In this document: piece by piece, positions 7,894 through 16,978 of the stretch
Numbering within the stretch: position 1 is the stretch's first letter
Layout: every line of letters begins with the position of its first letter
Origin: Paenibacillus sp. EZ-K15
GTDB taxonomy: Bacteria > Bacillota > Bacilli > Paenibacillales > Paenibacillaceae
Direction: 5' to 3'
DNA: 64,000 nucleotides
Assembly (NCBI RefSeq): GCF_002573715.1
Contig: NZ_PDHM01000010.1
Span: forward strand, 164,033 to 228,032
Notes under the pieces: generated by a model
Database searches by the model: none
What the model was told of the DNA's origin: nothing
The model's input: only the letters and a program-made list of their open reading frames with translations
Made by a program: the position numbers and the translations under genes

Positions 7894-8078
7894 TTAACGG
7901 ACTCAGGAGCCGTTAATTGAGGAAAAAACACTCGTACAGGTATGGTAACGGACCTGAAGTCCGTTATTTATGACAAAAGAGGGTAATTTGCCTGTGAATT
8001 TGCTAAATAACGGCTTTGGTGTCCGCTAATTTCTAAATTAGGACGTTTTTTCTGGAATAACGAATCTACGGTCCGATA
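7894..8078. repeat. Array of four degenerate TAACGGAC palindromes
   Basis: Four imperfect palindromes of about 21-23 bp occur at intervals of 50-62 bp: TTAACGGACTC...GAGCCGTTAA (7894-7916), TAACGGAC...GTCCGTTA (7946-7966), TAACGG...GTCCGCTA (8008-8028), and a decayed copy TAACGAA...GGTCCGATA (8058-8078). Spacers do not repeat, so this is not CRISPR. The pattern fits a dispersed intergenic palindrome family. Confidence 0.7.
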
Positions 8079-8243
8079 GAGTTATGTTCTGTGCGCGATG
8101 TTGGGAATCTGCTATTGGAAGTCATATCCACATTGTACCTCAGAAGGGAGGCGGCCTTGCAGGCCGCCTGCGAAGCAATCCTCCCGAAGCGTATGCGAAG
8201 GCGAACCCAATTCTGGGTTCATCACCCTTCTGGAATACGCAAA

Positions 8244-8274
8244 GAAGCCGCCAACTATCACTAGTGGCGGCTTC
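8244..8274 (-). terminator. Internal terminator-like hairpin of module B'
   Basis: On the minus strand GAAGCCGCCA and TGGCGGCTTC pair around a 11-nt loop, followed by TTTG. It takes the place of the tRNA terminator in the second module but with unrelated sequence. Confidence 0.65.
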
Positions 8275-8385
8275 CTCTTTTACGTCCCAGAAGGGATGCG
8301 GCCTCTCCAGGCCGACTGCGCAGCAATCCTTCCGAAGCATAGGCTCCGACGCCCCCCTACCAGGGGTTCTCATCCCCATGGACGC

Positions 8386-8418
8386 AAAAACACCACCCCG
8401 AAGGGCGGTGCATTTTTT
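8386..8418 (-). terminator. Terminator of right tRNA-Arg
   Basis: On the minus strand GCACCGCCC, loop TTCG, GGGTGGTG then TTTTT, directly after the tRNA. Homologous to the left terminator with G-U changes. Confidence 0.88.
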
Positions 8419-8419
8419 A

Positions 8420-8493
<74 letters not shown>

Positions 8494-8715
8494 ATAGGAA
8501 TTTTTCAAGCAAAAAATATTTTATCACATACGCTGGAGAAATTCAATCATTATTTTAAGATGCATAGTTTTTTGGTTCTGCAAGATTATGAGAGCAGCAT
8601 ATCGGGTTATATTGATAAAATATACGCTGGACTATATAAAGATAGTCGTCCACCCGTTGCCGGATGCGGCAAAGTACGAGGGATGTCAGCCCTTTTTTAA
8701 ACTTGGCAGTACATA

Positions 8716-8724
8716 TGCTATAAT
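8716..8724 (+). promoter_or_regulatory. Extended -10 promoter before the unknown gene at 8765
   Basis: TGC followed by TATAAT (8719-8724) makes an extended -10 element. No good -35 is seen 17 bp upstream. It is placed 41 bp before the predicted start. Confidence 0.5.
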
Positions 8725-8764
8725 CAACGAATACGAAAAACAGGACTAGAAAGGAGGTGTCCTT

Positions 8765-9697
8765 ATCAAGGACTCTTACTCCCAAGAACAAGAGGACAAG
8801 AACATCATCCTGTTTCCGAAGACGCTGGATTATTACCAGATTCAGCTTACGGTTATGCTCGAGAATGAACGTTACGGTGAAGCGATGGAGGTTCTGCGCT
8901 TTCTGCTGAAATGCGGCGGACAGAATGAACGGCATTATGAAGAGTGGAATTCGCTCCTCGACTGGCTTAAAGCCGCATTTCCGGAACAGGCTGTCCCCCG
9001 TTCGGTTGATTCCGAAGCAGAGCCCGAGGAGGATGATCCGGACGAAGCGGAAATGGCAAGGCAGATGGTTAGGGACAAAGTCGCTCAGGATGCCGGATAT
9101 GCCGACAAGCTGCTGGCTTCGGTCATGAACGGGCCGCTGACAGAGCAGACCATTTTGGCGCTGGAACAGCTCGCTTATTTGGACCGTCCGGAGATCGACG
9201 CTATTTTGGTCGAGTGGCTGCATGATACGCCGCTTCATCCGCTGCTGCAATTTCGGGTGCTGCAAACGCTCCGGAGAAGAGGAATGGAAGGTAATGTGAG
9301 CCTTCATCGCGGGCAGGAAGCCGTCGAGATTGAGATCGAATCGGTTCCCCTGGACCCGGGAAGTTTCCCGGACGCCATTTCGAAAATTTTGGAGCGTGTG
9401 GCCGATCAGACTGAGATTCATGAACCGACACTATTTTATTTTGCACAGGAATTATGGTCTCAGTTCATCATGGCGATTTACGGCACCGAAGATTACCATT
9501 CCATGCTGGATGAAGAAGAATCCACGCTTGACATATGGGCGGCTGCGCTGCATGACATTGTGTCGGAGAGTCTGAAAGGGTTTCGCAATGAGGAGGAAAT
9601 CCGCCCGCTCTACGGCATAACGGACACCATGCGGTTCCGCTATGAGGGAGCCTACCGATCTCTTAAACAATTTGTTGCTGCGGGCGTGGAAGATTAG
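8765..9697 (+). CDS. Unknown protein upstream of tig; start codon apparently AUC
   Basis: The frame is closed by TAG at 8747-8749. A near-perfect ribosome site AAGGAGGTG (8751-8759) is followed at ideal distance by ATC at 8765, and the frame reads IKDSYSQEQEDKNIILFPKT and on. The first canonical ATG is at 8855, thirty codons later, with no ribosome site. The translated leader (NIILFPKTLDYYQIQLTVML) has coding character, so I favour initiation at or near 8765, giving 310 residues; 280 from 8855. The protein is acidic and helical, without membrane segments or a recognised domain; its N-terminal third (MLENERYGEAMEVLRFLL) suggests helical repeats. tig follows after about 145 bp with its own promoter. 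Confidence 0.75.
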   Translation: MKDSYSQEQEDKNIILFPKTLDYYQIQLTVMLENERYGEAMEVLRFLLKCGGQNERHYEEWNSLLDWLKAAFPEQAVPRSVDSEAEPEEDDPDEAEMARQMVRDKVAQDAGYADKLLASVMNGPLTEQTILALEQLAYLDRPEIDAILVEWLHDTPLHPLLQFRVLQTLRRRGMEGNVSLHRGQEAVEIEIESVPLDPGSFPDAISKILERVADQTEIHEPTLFYFAQELWSQFIMAIYGTEDYHSMLDEEESTLDIWAAALHDIVSESLKGFRNEEEIRPLYGITDTMRFRYEGAYRSLKQFVAAGVED

Positions 9698-9743
9698 CCA
9701 GAGTTGGAAAACGTTTACGGTATCGTAGCATAAGGGTTCGCCC

Positions 9744-9772
9744 TTGAAAAAGAATTTAATGTTGTTTATACT
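9744..9772 (+). promoter_or_regulatory. Sigma-A promoter of tig
   Basis: TTGAAA (9744-9749), 17-bp spacer, TATACT (9767-9772), 71 bp before the tig ATG. Confidence 0.7.
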
Positions 9773-9842
9773 ATAGTGGTTATTCGGTACGTGATACATT
9801 ATTGCGTCGACCACGTGAATTATTTTGGAGGGGAAAGCATAA

Positions 9843-11165
9843 ATGAAAGCAACTTGGGAAAAAATAGAGAAGAACCTTGGGGTTCTTGACGTTGAGGTTG
9901 ATGCGGAGCGCGTTGCATCCGCCCTCGACAAAGCTTTTAATAAAGTAGCTAAAAAAGCAAATGTACCTGGATTCCGTAAAGGTAAAGTACCTCGCTCGAT
10001 CTTCGAAGCTCGTTTTGGCGTTGAGAGCTTGTACCAGGATGCAATCGACATCCTTCTTCCAGAAGTATACAGCGAAGCTGTAGAACAAGCGGATATCTTC
10101 CCTGTGGATCGTCCAGAAGTGGACATCGAGCAATTCGCTAAAGGCGAAACTTTTAAGTTCAAAGCAAGAGTAACGGTAAAACCAGAAGTTAAACTTGGCG
10201 AATACAAAGGTGTTGAAGTTGCTGCAGTAGCTGCTGAGGTTTCCGACGAGGAACTGAGCGAAGAGCTCGAGCGTCTGCAACAACGTCATGCTGAGCTTAC
10301 AGTAATCGACGAAGGTGCTTCCCAGTCTGGCGATATCGTTGTGATTGATTTTGACGGTTCCGTTGACGGCGTTCCTTTCGAAGGTGGACAAGCTGAGCGT
10401 TATTCCCTTGAGCTTGGAAGCAACACGTTCATTCCAGGTTTTGAAGATCAAGTCATCGGAATGGCTACTGGAGACTTCAAAGACGTGGAAGTGACATTCC
10501 CTGAAACTTACCATGCTGAAGATTTGGCTAACAAACAAGCTATCTTCAAAGTGAAAGTTCACGAAATCAAACGCAAGCAGCTTCCTGAGCTGGATGATGA
10601 ATTCGCTAAAGACGTAAGTGAATTCGATACGCTTGATGAGTACAAGGAAGATCTGAAGAAACAACTGCTGACTCGCAAAGAGCAAGAAGCACAAGGCGTT
10701 CGTGAGAACGAAGCCGTTGAAAAAGCTGCAGCTAACGCTGAAGTTGAAATTCCTGAAGCTATGATTCAATCCGAAGTTCAGAACATGATGCGCGATTTCG
10801 ACAACCGTCTTCGCCAGCAAGGTATGAACCTGGAAATGTTCCTTAGCTTCTCCGGCCAAACGAATGCCGATCTGGAAGGTCAAATGAAGGACGATGCTGC
10901 AAAACGCGTTCGCAACAACCTCGTGCTCGAGCAAATCGCGAAAGAAGAAAAGCTCGAAGTATCCGAAGAGGAAATCAACAAAGAGCTGGAAAACATGGCT
11001 GACACATACAAACGTCCTGCTGATGAAATCCGCAGCATCTTGGGTGCTAACGGTTCCCTTGACAGCCTTCGTGAAGAACTGCTTCTTCGCAAAACCATCG
11101 ACTTCTTGTTGGAAAACAGCGTAGAAGGCGCTCCTGTTGAGAAGAAAGAAGCAACTGAAGAATAA
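9843..11165 (+). CDS. tig: Trigger factor, ribosome-associated chaperone and prolyl isomerase
   Basis: The 440-residue product binds the ribosome exit site and shields new chains. The N-terminal ribosome-binding domain contains the signature GFRKGKVP (43-50, with FRK at 44-46). The FKBP-type PPIase domain lies around 155-245 (SGDIVVIDFDGSVDG...LELGSNTFIPGFEDQVIGM). A long helical C-terminal chaperone domain completes it. Codon use is strongly biased (GAA, GCT, CGT), as expected of an abundant protein. It has its own promoter and terminator, so it is monocistronic and separate from clpP. Confidence 0.98.
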   Translation: MKATWEKIEKNLGVLDVEVDAERVASALDKAFNKVAKKANVPGFRKGKVPRSIFEARFGVESLYQDAIDILLPEVYSEAVEQADIFPVDRPEVDIEQFAKGETFKFKARVTVKPEVKLGEYKGVEVAAVAAEVSDEELSEELERLQQRHAELTVIDEGASQSGDIVVIDFDGSVDGVPFEGGQAERYSLELGSNTFIPGFEDQVIGMATGDFKDVEVTFPETYHAEDLANKQAIFKVKVHEIKRKQLPELDDEFAKDVSEFDTLDEYKEDLKKQLLTRKEQEAQGVRENEAVEKAAANAEVEIPEAMIQSEVQNMMRDFDNRLRQQGMNLEMFLSFSGQTNADLEGQMKDDAAKRVRNNLVLEQIAKEEKLEVSEEEINKELENMADTYKRPADEIRSILGANGSLDSLREELLLRKTIDFLLENSVEGAPVEKKEATEE

Positions 11166-11201
11166 TAAATAGGCGGCTGCGAAAAGCTGCCCTCACATTA
11201 G

Positions 11202-11236
11202 ATAAGGCACGTACATTTCATGCGTGCCTTATTTTT
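11202..11236 (+). terminator. Terminator of tig
   Basis: ATAAGGCACG (11202-11211) with CGTGCCTTAT (11223-11232), followed by TTTT. Confidence 0.92.
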
Positions 11237-11440
11237 AACTAAGAATAGCCAATTTACTACTAAATGTGACATGAATTGGTTATTAATTTCGACATACATA
11301 ATGAGACAAGTTGGCAGGATATAATTCTTGGCAAGTTCATAGAATGTAAGCAGGGTTAAAAAATGACATCGTGCTGTGAACATGTTAGAATAACTTTTGT
11401 AACGTTGTAGTATATTTTTCAAGGAAAAGAGGTTGGTCGC

Positions 11441-12031
11441 ATGAGTCTTGTACCTATGGTTGTGGAACAAACCAGTCGAGGCGAAAGATCTTACGATATC
11501 TACTCAAGATTACTGAAGGATCGCATAATATTCCTCAGCAGTGCGATCGATGACGATGTTGCCAATCTTGTCATCGCCCAGCTTCTGTTTCTAGCTGCGG
11601 AAGATCCGGAAAAAGACATCTCTTTGTACATCAATTCCCCTGGCGGTTCGGTTACAGCCGGGATGGGTATATATGATACGATGCAGTTGATCAAGCCTGA
11701 TGTGTCCACGATTTGCGTTGGCATGGCCGCCAGTATGGGATCACTGTTGCTTACTGCAGGAGCGCCAGGCAAACGCTATGCTCTCGAGAACAGTGAAGTG
11801 ATGATTCATCAGCCGCTCGGAGGCATTCAAGGTCAGGCATCCGATATCCAAATCCATGCAGATTGGATCATCAAGACCAGACATAAGCTGAATCAAATCT
11901 ATGTGGAGCGCACGGGTCAGCCCCTTGAAAAAATCGAACGCGATACGGACCGCGACTTTTTCATGAGCGCGGAGGAAGCGAAGGCGTACGGGATTATTGA
12001 TGATGTTCTGTCTTCACCGACCAAATCTTAA
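11441..12031 (+). CDS. clpP: ATP-dependent Clp protease proteolytic subunit
   Basis: The 196-residue serine protease has the full catalytic triad at the standard positions: Ser98 in [10 protein letters not shown], His123 in MIHQPLGG and Asp172 in DTDRDFF. It assembles as a 14-mer that degrades substrates fed by ClpX, encoded 14 bp downstream, so the pair is one operon here; in B. subtilis clpP lies elsewhere. Start ATG follows AAGAGGTTGGTCGC. I saw no CtsR heptad repeats in the 200 bp upstream. Confidence 0.98.
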   Translation: MSLVPMVVEQTSRGERSYDIYSRLLKDRIIFLSSAIDDDVANLVIAQLLFLAAEDPEKDISLYINSPGGSVTAGMGIYDTMQLIKPDVSTICVGMAASMGSLLLTAGAPGKRYALENSEVMIHQPLGGIQGQASDIQIHADWIIKTRHKLNQIYVERTGQPLEKIERDTDRDFFMSAEEAKAYGIIDDVLSSPTKS

Positions 12032-12045
12032 GGGGTGGTAATAGC

Positions 12046-13311
12046 ATGTTTAAATTTAACGATGACAAAGGGCAGCTGAAGTGCTCCTTCTGCGGTAAAT
12101 CGCAGGAGCAGGTCCGCAAGCTGGTTGCGGGGCCCGGTGTTTATATATGTGACGAGTGTATTGACTTGTGTTCAGAGATCGTTGAGGAAGAACTCGGCCA
12201 TGAGGAAGAAGTGGATCTGAAGGATATTCCGAAACCACGTGATATTCGTGACATTCTGGATCAATACGTAATCGGTCAGGATCAAGCGAAGAAGTCCCTT
12301 TCCGTTGCCGTTTACAATCACTATAAGCGCATCAATACCCAGAACAAAATTGAGGACGTTGAATTGCAAAAGAGTAATATTTTGCTGCTCGGACCTACAG
12401 GTTCCGGTAAAACATTGCTCGCGCAAACCATGGCCAAAATTCTCAACGTGCCGTTCGCTATTGCAGATGCAACTTCACTGACCGAAGCTGGTTATGTAGG
12501 TGAGGATGTCGAGAACATTCTGCTGAAGCTGATTCAAGCAGCGGATTATGATGTGGAAAAAGCGGAACGCGGCATTATCTATATTGATGAGATCGATAAA
12601 GTGGCTCGTAAATCGGAGAACCCGTCCATTACCCGTGACGTTTCCGGTGAAGGGGTTCAGCAGGCCCTGCTGAAAATTCTTGAAGGTACCGTAGCTTCCG
12701 TGCCGCCGCAAGGTGGACGCAAGCATCCGCATCAGGAATTCATCCAGATCGATACAACGAATATCCTGTTCATTTGCGGTGGTGCATTTGACGGATTGGA
12801 GCAGTACATTAAACGTCGGATCGGTAAAAAGGTCATCGGCTTTAATGCATCCGGCGAAAACCAGAAGGAACTTAAGCCAGGTGAATACCTGACGATGGTT
12901 CTGCCGGAAGATCTGCTGAAATTCGGCTTGATTCCGGAGTTCGTTGGTCGTCTGCCAGTTGTCTCTACGCTGGAACCGTTGGATGAGGCAACATTGGTGC
13001 GTATTCTGTCCGAGCCGAAAAACGCGCTGACAAAACAGTACCAAAAGCTGCTTGAATTTGACAACGTAAACCTCAAATTTGAGCCAGGCGCGCTTGAAGC
13101 GATTGCCCGCGAAGCCATTAAGCGCAATACCGGTGCCCGCGGACTGCGTTCCATCATTGAAGGCATTATGCTGGACGTGATGTACGAAGTACCGTCCAGA
13201 GATGACATTAAGGATTGCGTCATTACGGAGCAGGTCGTTCGTGATAAAGTGATTCCTGAACTGCAAGCCAAAAGTAACGAAGACGATAAGAAACAAGAAG
13301 AAAGCGCCTAA
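12046..13311 (+). CDS. clpX: ATP-dependent Clp protease ATP-binding subunit ClpX
   Basis: The 421-residue unfoldase has an N-terminal zinc-binding domain with Cys13, Cys16, Cys35 and Cys38. Walker A is GPTGSGKT (116-123), pore loop GYVG (149-152), Walker B IIYIDE (177-182), and the RKH-type region appears as [10 protein letters not shown]. It recognises tagged proteins and threads them into ClpP. Ribosome site AAGGGGTGG precedes the ATG. A perfect 8-bp palindrome includes the stop codon. Confidence 0.98.
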   Translation: MFKFNDDKGQLKCSFCGKSQEQVRKLVAGPGVYICDECIDLCSEIVEEELGHEEEVDLKDIPKPRDIRDILDQYVIGQDQAKKSLSVAVYNHYKRINTQNKIEDVELQKSNILLLGPTGSGKTLLAQTMAKILNVPFAIADATSLTEAGYVGEDVENILLKLIQAADYDVEKAERGIIYIDEIDKVARKSENPSITRDVSGEGVQQALLKILEGTVASVPPQGGRKHPHQEFIQIDTTNILFICGGAFDGLEQYIKRRIGKKVIGFNASGENQKELKPGEYLTMVLPEDLLKFGLIPEFVGRLPVVSTLEPLDEATLVRILSEPKNALTKQYQKLLEFDNVNLKFEPGALEAIAREAIKRNTGARGLRSIIEGIMLDVMYEVPSRDDIKDCVITEQVVRDKVIPELQAKSNEDDKKQEESA

Positions 13312-13328
13312 TGCGCTCTAGCGCATTA
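13309..13328 (+). other. Perfect hairpin over the clpX stop codon
   Basis: TAATGCGC-TCTA-GCGCATTA, starting with the clpX TAA. No T run follows, so it is not a classical terminator; it may shape mRNA ends between clpX and ispG. Confidence 0.6.
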
Positions 13329-13424
13329 GACGTGGAATAAATCTACGCTGATTCTCCACTTCCAGTTATACCCAATCGGGTTGATTGGAGTGGAGCTTTG
13401 GCGTTATATGGGAGAGATCGTACC

Positions 13425-14534
13425 ATGTTTTTGAGACAAGACACACGGCCCGTCAAGGTGGGGAATCTCACTATTGGGGGAAAGAACGAAGTCATTATTC
13501 AAAGCATGTGCACCACCAAAACAGCAGATGTGGAGGCGACCGTTGCCGAGATACTCCGTCTGGAAGAAGCGGGATGTCAGATTGTTCGGGTTACGGTGAA
13601 CAATGAGGAAGCAGCTGCGGCCATCAAGGAAATCAAGAAACGCATTCATATTCCGCTTGTGGCGGATATTCATTTTAACTACAAGCTTGCCCTGATGGCG
13701 ATCGAGAACGGTATCGATAAAGTGCGGATCAATCCGGGAAACATCGGTAAGCGTGAAAAGGTCGAAGCTGTCGTGAAGGCATGCAAAGAGAAGGGGATTC
13801 CGATTCGGATCGGAGTTAACGCCGGTTCCTTGGAGAATCATCTCATTGAAAAATACGGGTATCCGACACCGGAAGCCATGGTGGAAAGCGCCTTGTATCA
13901 TATCGGCATCTTGGAAGAACTGGATTTCCATGATATCATCGTTTCTCTTAAAGCTTCTGATGTACCGATGGCAATTGCGGCTTACACCAAGGCGGCGGAA
14001 GTTATACCATACCCGCTTCATCTGGGCATAACCGAAGCAGGCACCCTGTTCTCGGGTACCGTCAAGAGTGCTGCGGGACTTGGCGCACTGTTGTCCCTTG
14101 GAATTGGCAGCACGATGCGTATTTCCTTGAGTGCCGATCCTGTGGAAGAGATCAAGGTAGGCCGGGAGCTGCTCAAATCCTTCGGTCTGATCTCGGATGC
14201 GGCAACCTTGGTATCTTGCCCGACCTGCGGACGGCTGGATATCGATTTGTTCTCCATTGCCAACGAGGTGGAGGAATATATCTCGAAGATCAAAGTGCCG
14301 ATTAAGGTTTCCGTTCTGGGCTGTGCCGTAAACGGCCCCGGCGAGGCAAGAGAAGCCGACATTGGTATTGCCGGTGCTCGGGGTGAAGGTTTGCTCTTCC
14401 GTTACGGAGAGATGATCCGTAAGGTACCCGAAGAGACCATGGTTGAAGAGCTTAAGAAAGAAATCGATCATATCGTGAAGGTGTACGAGGAAACGGGTGA
14501 AATCCCGGGCCGCAAGCACAAATCCACGGTCTAA
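13425..14534 (+). CDS. ispG: 4-hydroxy-3-methylbut-2-enyl diphosphate synthase (MEP pathway)
   Basis: The 369-residue enzyme converts methylerythritol cyclodiphosphate to HMBPP with a [4Fe-4S] cluster. TIM-barrel motifs are at the N-terminus ([20 protein letters not shown], about 8-27) and cluster ligands are Cys265 and Cys268 (SCPTCGR), Cys300 ([11 protein letters not shown]) and Glu307. I choose the ATG at 13425, after GGGAGAG, because family members start shortly before (T)RPVKVG. An in-frame TTG at 13398 with GGAGTGGAG upstream is the alternative. In Bacillus ispG is not in this cluster; here it sits between clpX and lonB. Confidence 0.97.
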   Translation: MFLRQDTRPVKVGNLTIGGKNEVIIQSMCTTKTADVEATVAEILRLEEAGCQIVRVTVNNEEAAAAIKEIKKRIHIPLVADIHFNYKLALMAIENGIDKVRINPGNIGKREKVEAVVKACKEKGIPIRIGVNAGSLENHLIEKYGYPTPEAMVESALYHIGILEELDFHDIIVSLKASDVPMAIAAYTKAAEVIPYPLHLGITEAGTLFSGTVKSAAGLGALLSLGIGSTMRISLSADPVEEIKVGRELLKSFGLISDAATLVSCPTCGRLDIDLFSIANEVEEYISKIKVPIKVSVLGCAVNGPGEAREADIGIAGARGEGLLFRYGEMIRKVPEETMVEELKKEIDHIVKVYEETGEIPGRKHKSTV

Positions 14535-14575
14535 GCTAGATAACTTGGTTTTTGAAATGTATCTCCACTTATATA

Positions 14576-14613
14576 AAAACGGCAGTCTCTGGATTCAAAG
14601 AGACTGCCGTTTT
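14576..14613 (+). terminator. Terminator of ispG
   Basis: A 15-bp stem AAAACGGCAGTCTCT / AGAGACTGCCGTTTT with an 8-nt loop and T-rich tail. Confidence 0.93.
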
Positions 14614-15155
14614 GTTTGTTGTTTTCTAAGGAAGCAAAAGGTCCAAGGAAGTCCAAGGTCTGTCTGTTTCTCACATTTCATTGAACGTATTTTGAACGTA
14701 TAAGGTATAGCAGTGTGAACCAAGACAAGCGGCCTGCTAATTAGTATAAAGTTGCAAGTTAGCGTACTGTTGTCCCAAGTATCATCGCTCCTAACTGAGC
14801 TTCTTTTTTATGAAGCTCAGCCCTTCCCACTCTCCCACCCCCATGATTTAGAAGGATGCCATACGCCGCAGCAGCGGAGCGGACGAATCGATTTCGGAGA
14901 AGCGAAGCGTTCGCCTTTTTTTTCGGATTTCTACTTTGGTAGCGTAATTCATGAAATTCGGAAACAACAGCGATCGGAGGAACGATACGTACGCGGAGCG
15001 TCTCCCTTTTTGATACTTTTACGGCTTCGTCAATGCATCCTAATTAAATCACCCTCTTTTACAATTTGTTCCCCCTCCCGCGTTTTACCATCCGAGGAAT
15101 CGGCAATACTACCATGTATTAACGTTTGGATGAAGACATAATGGAGTACAGGAGG
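14614..15155. other. Long intergenic region with a possible structured element
   Basis: No gene is supported over about 540 bp; the one open frame lacks a ribosome site and has unusual composition. CTGAGCTTC/GAAGCTCAG pairs at about 14796-14821. Between about 14860 and 15005 related blocks occur: GGAGCGGACGAATCGATTTC, then GAAGCGAAGCGTTCGCC followed by T8 (GCGAA-GCG-TTCGC stem at 14902-14914), then ACAGCGATCGGAGGAACGAT and ACGCGGAGCGTCTCCC. The layout resembles an intergenic repeat or RNA element rather than random sequence. Confidence 0.45.
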
Positions 15156-15163
15156 AATGACTT

Positions 15164-16894
15164 GTGAATTTAAGTATCGTAATTATGCTGGTGCAGCTGT
15201 TTTTTGCGGTCATCATCGGCATTTATTTTTGGAATTTATTGCGCGGACAGAAGACAAGCAAAACAGCGGTGGATCGGGAATCGCGCAAGGAGCTCGATAA
15301 ACTCCGCAAACTCCGGTCGATATCACTAACGAAACCGCTCGCTGAGAAAACAAGGCCGCAAACGATGGATGACATTGTGGGGCAAAAGGACGGTTTACGC
15401 GCCTTAAAGGCAGCGCTATGCAGCGCGAACCCTCAGCATGTCATCGTTTACGGACCCCCGGGGGTCGGTAAGACCGCTGCTGCCCGCGTCGTGATGGAGG
15501 AAGCCAAGAAGAACCCGCAATCGCCGTTTAAATATGACGCGAAATTCACGGAAATCGACGCAACGACGGCCCGTTTCGATGAACGCGGAATTGCCGACCC
15601 GCTCATCGGGTCTGTTCATGATCCGATTTATCAAGGTGCCGGTGCCATGGGGGTTGCAGGCATTCCTCAGCCGAAGCCGGGTGCGGTGACCAAGGCCCAT
15701 GGGGGGATCCTGTTTATTGATGAAATCGGGGAATTGCATCCCATCCAGATGAATAAGCTTTTAAAAGTGCTGGAGGACCGCAAGGTGCTGCTCGAAAGTG
15801 CATATTATAATTCGGAGGATGCCAATACACCTGCCTATATACACGATATCTTTCAAAATGGCCTTCCGGCAGACTTCCGTCTGGTGGGTGCTACGACACG
15901 TTCGCCCGAAGAGATTGCTCCTGCACTTCGCTCGCGCTGCATGGAGATTTTTTTCCGTCCGCTTTTGCCTGAAGAAATTGGGAGAATTGCAGAGGATGCC
16001 ATTCAGAAAATTGGTTTGAATGCAGCGCCTGAAGCGGTGGAAGTTGTGAAGCAGTACTGCTCCAATGGGCGGGAAGCGGTCAATATGATTCAATTGGCTG
16101 CCGGTCTTGCTTTGACGGAGAAGCGAGATTCGCTGCGAGCGGCGGATGTAGAATGGGTAGCCAGCAGCAGCCAGCTTCAGCCAAGGCCCGACCGGAAAAT
16201 ACCGGAGAAGCCTCAGATTGGCGTAGTAAACGGATTGGCCGTATATGGCCCGAATATGGGGGCACTGCTTGAAATTGAAGTATCTGCGGTTCCTGTCGAA
16301 GAGGGCCGGGGTACCTACAATATCACCGGGGTTGTGGATGAAGAGGAATTTGGCGGAGGCTCGCGCAAGCTGCGTCGCAAGAGCATGGCCAAAGGCTCTA
16401 TCGAGAATGTACTAACCGTGCTGGGTTCGATGGGCTTCACACCTAAAAACTATGACCTGCATATCAATTTTCCCGGAGGAACACCGATTGACGGTCCTTC
16501 CGCCGGTATTGCGATGGCAACAGCAATCGTATCAGCCATCAAAGGGATTGAAGTCGATAACAAGGTCGCCATGACCGGCGAGATGAGTATTCATGGAAAA
16601 GTGAAACCGATAGGCGGGGTCATCGCTAAAGTGGAGGCGGCATTCCAGGCAGGTGCTACCCGCGTGATCATCCCTAAAGACAACTGGCAGACGCTGTTTC
16701 AGGATTTGAGCGGCGGTTTGCGGGTAATTCCGGTAGAGTCGGTGGATGAAGTATTCAGCCATATTTTTGGTGGATCGTTCGCTCCGGAGGTGGTACAGCT
16801 CCCTGCAAACGAGGTATTTCCATCCGCTTCCGCTTCATTACTGCAGGCGACGCCTCCACGCAACGGCAAAATAACGGACGCCGGAGGATGTTAA
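15164..16894 (+). CDS. lonB: Lon-like ATP-dependent protease LonB (sporulation type)
   Basis: The 576-residue product starts with GTG after GGAGGAATGA. It has an N-terminal membrane anchor (about 4-25), Walker A GPPGVGKT (97-104), Walker B ILFIDE (182-187) and a C-terminal Lon protease domain with the Ser446/Lys489 dyad (DGPSAG; GGVIAK). It lacks the large N-terminal substrate domain of LonA. In B. subtilis LonB is made in the forespore under sigma-F and helps prevent wrong sigma-factor activity; I infer the same role. It lies next to lonA, as in Bacillus. Confidence 0.96.
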   Translation: MNLSIVIMLVQLFFAVIIGIYFWNLLRGQKTSKTAVDRESRKELDKLRKLRSISLTKPLAEKTRPQTMDDIVGQKDGLRALKAALCSANPQHVIVYGPPGVGKTAAARVVMEEAKKNPQSPFKYDAKFTEIDATTARFDERGIADPLIGSVHDPIYQGAGAMGVAGIPQPKPGAVTKAHGGILFIDEIGELHPIQMNKLLKVLEDRKVLLESAYYNSEDANTPAYIHDIFQNGLPADFRLVGATTRSPEEIAPALRSRCMEIFFRPLLPEEIGRIAEDAIQKIGLNAAPEAVEVVKQYCSNGREAVNMIQLAAGLALTEKRDSLRAADVEWVASSSQLQPRPDRKIPEKPQIGVVNGLAVYGPNMGALLEIEVSAVPVEEGRGTYNITGVVDEEEFGGGSRKLRRKSMAKGSIENVLTVLGSMGFTPKNYDLHINFPGGTPIDGPSAGIAMATAIVSAIKGIEVDNKVAMTGEMSIHGKVKPIGGVIAKVEAAFQAGATRVIIPKDNWQTLFQDLSGGLRVIPVESVDEVFSHIFGGSFAPEVVQLPANEVFPSASASLLQATPPRNGKITDAGGC

Positions 16895-16978
16895 GCTTCG
16901 TTTGGTTGGTTTTTTATACGCAGATTTGATAAAATAGGAATAGTGTCAACATTGAGAGCCATTGGAGGTGCGAAAGCG

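Noticed and set aside
7894..8078. Possible CRISPR array
   Set aside because: Repeats are short, degenerate palindromes with unequal, unprotected spacers, and there are no cas genes.
8555..9421. 288-codon minus-strand open frame
   Set aside because: Antisense to the coding-like gene at 8765-9697, with cysteine/phenylalanine-rich shadow composition.
9780..10934. 384-codon minus-strand open frame
   Set aside because: Exact shadow of tig, caused by the strong codon bias of that gene.
11237..11440. CtsR or HrcA operator before clpP
   Set aside because: No GGTCAAA repeats or CIRCE inverted repeat could be found in this stretch.
13404..14519. 371-codon minus-strand open frame
   Set aside because: Shadow of ispG.
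14752..15141. 129-codon open frame before lonB
   Set aside because: No ribosome site; it spans the hairpin-rich intergenic element.
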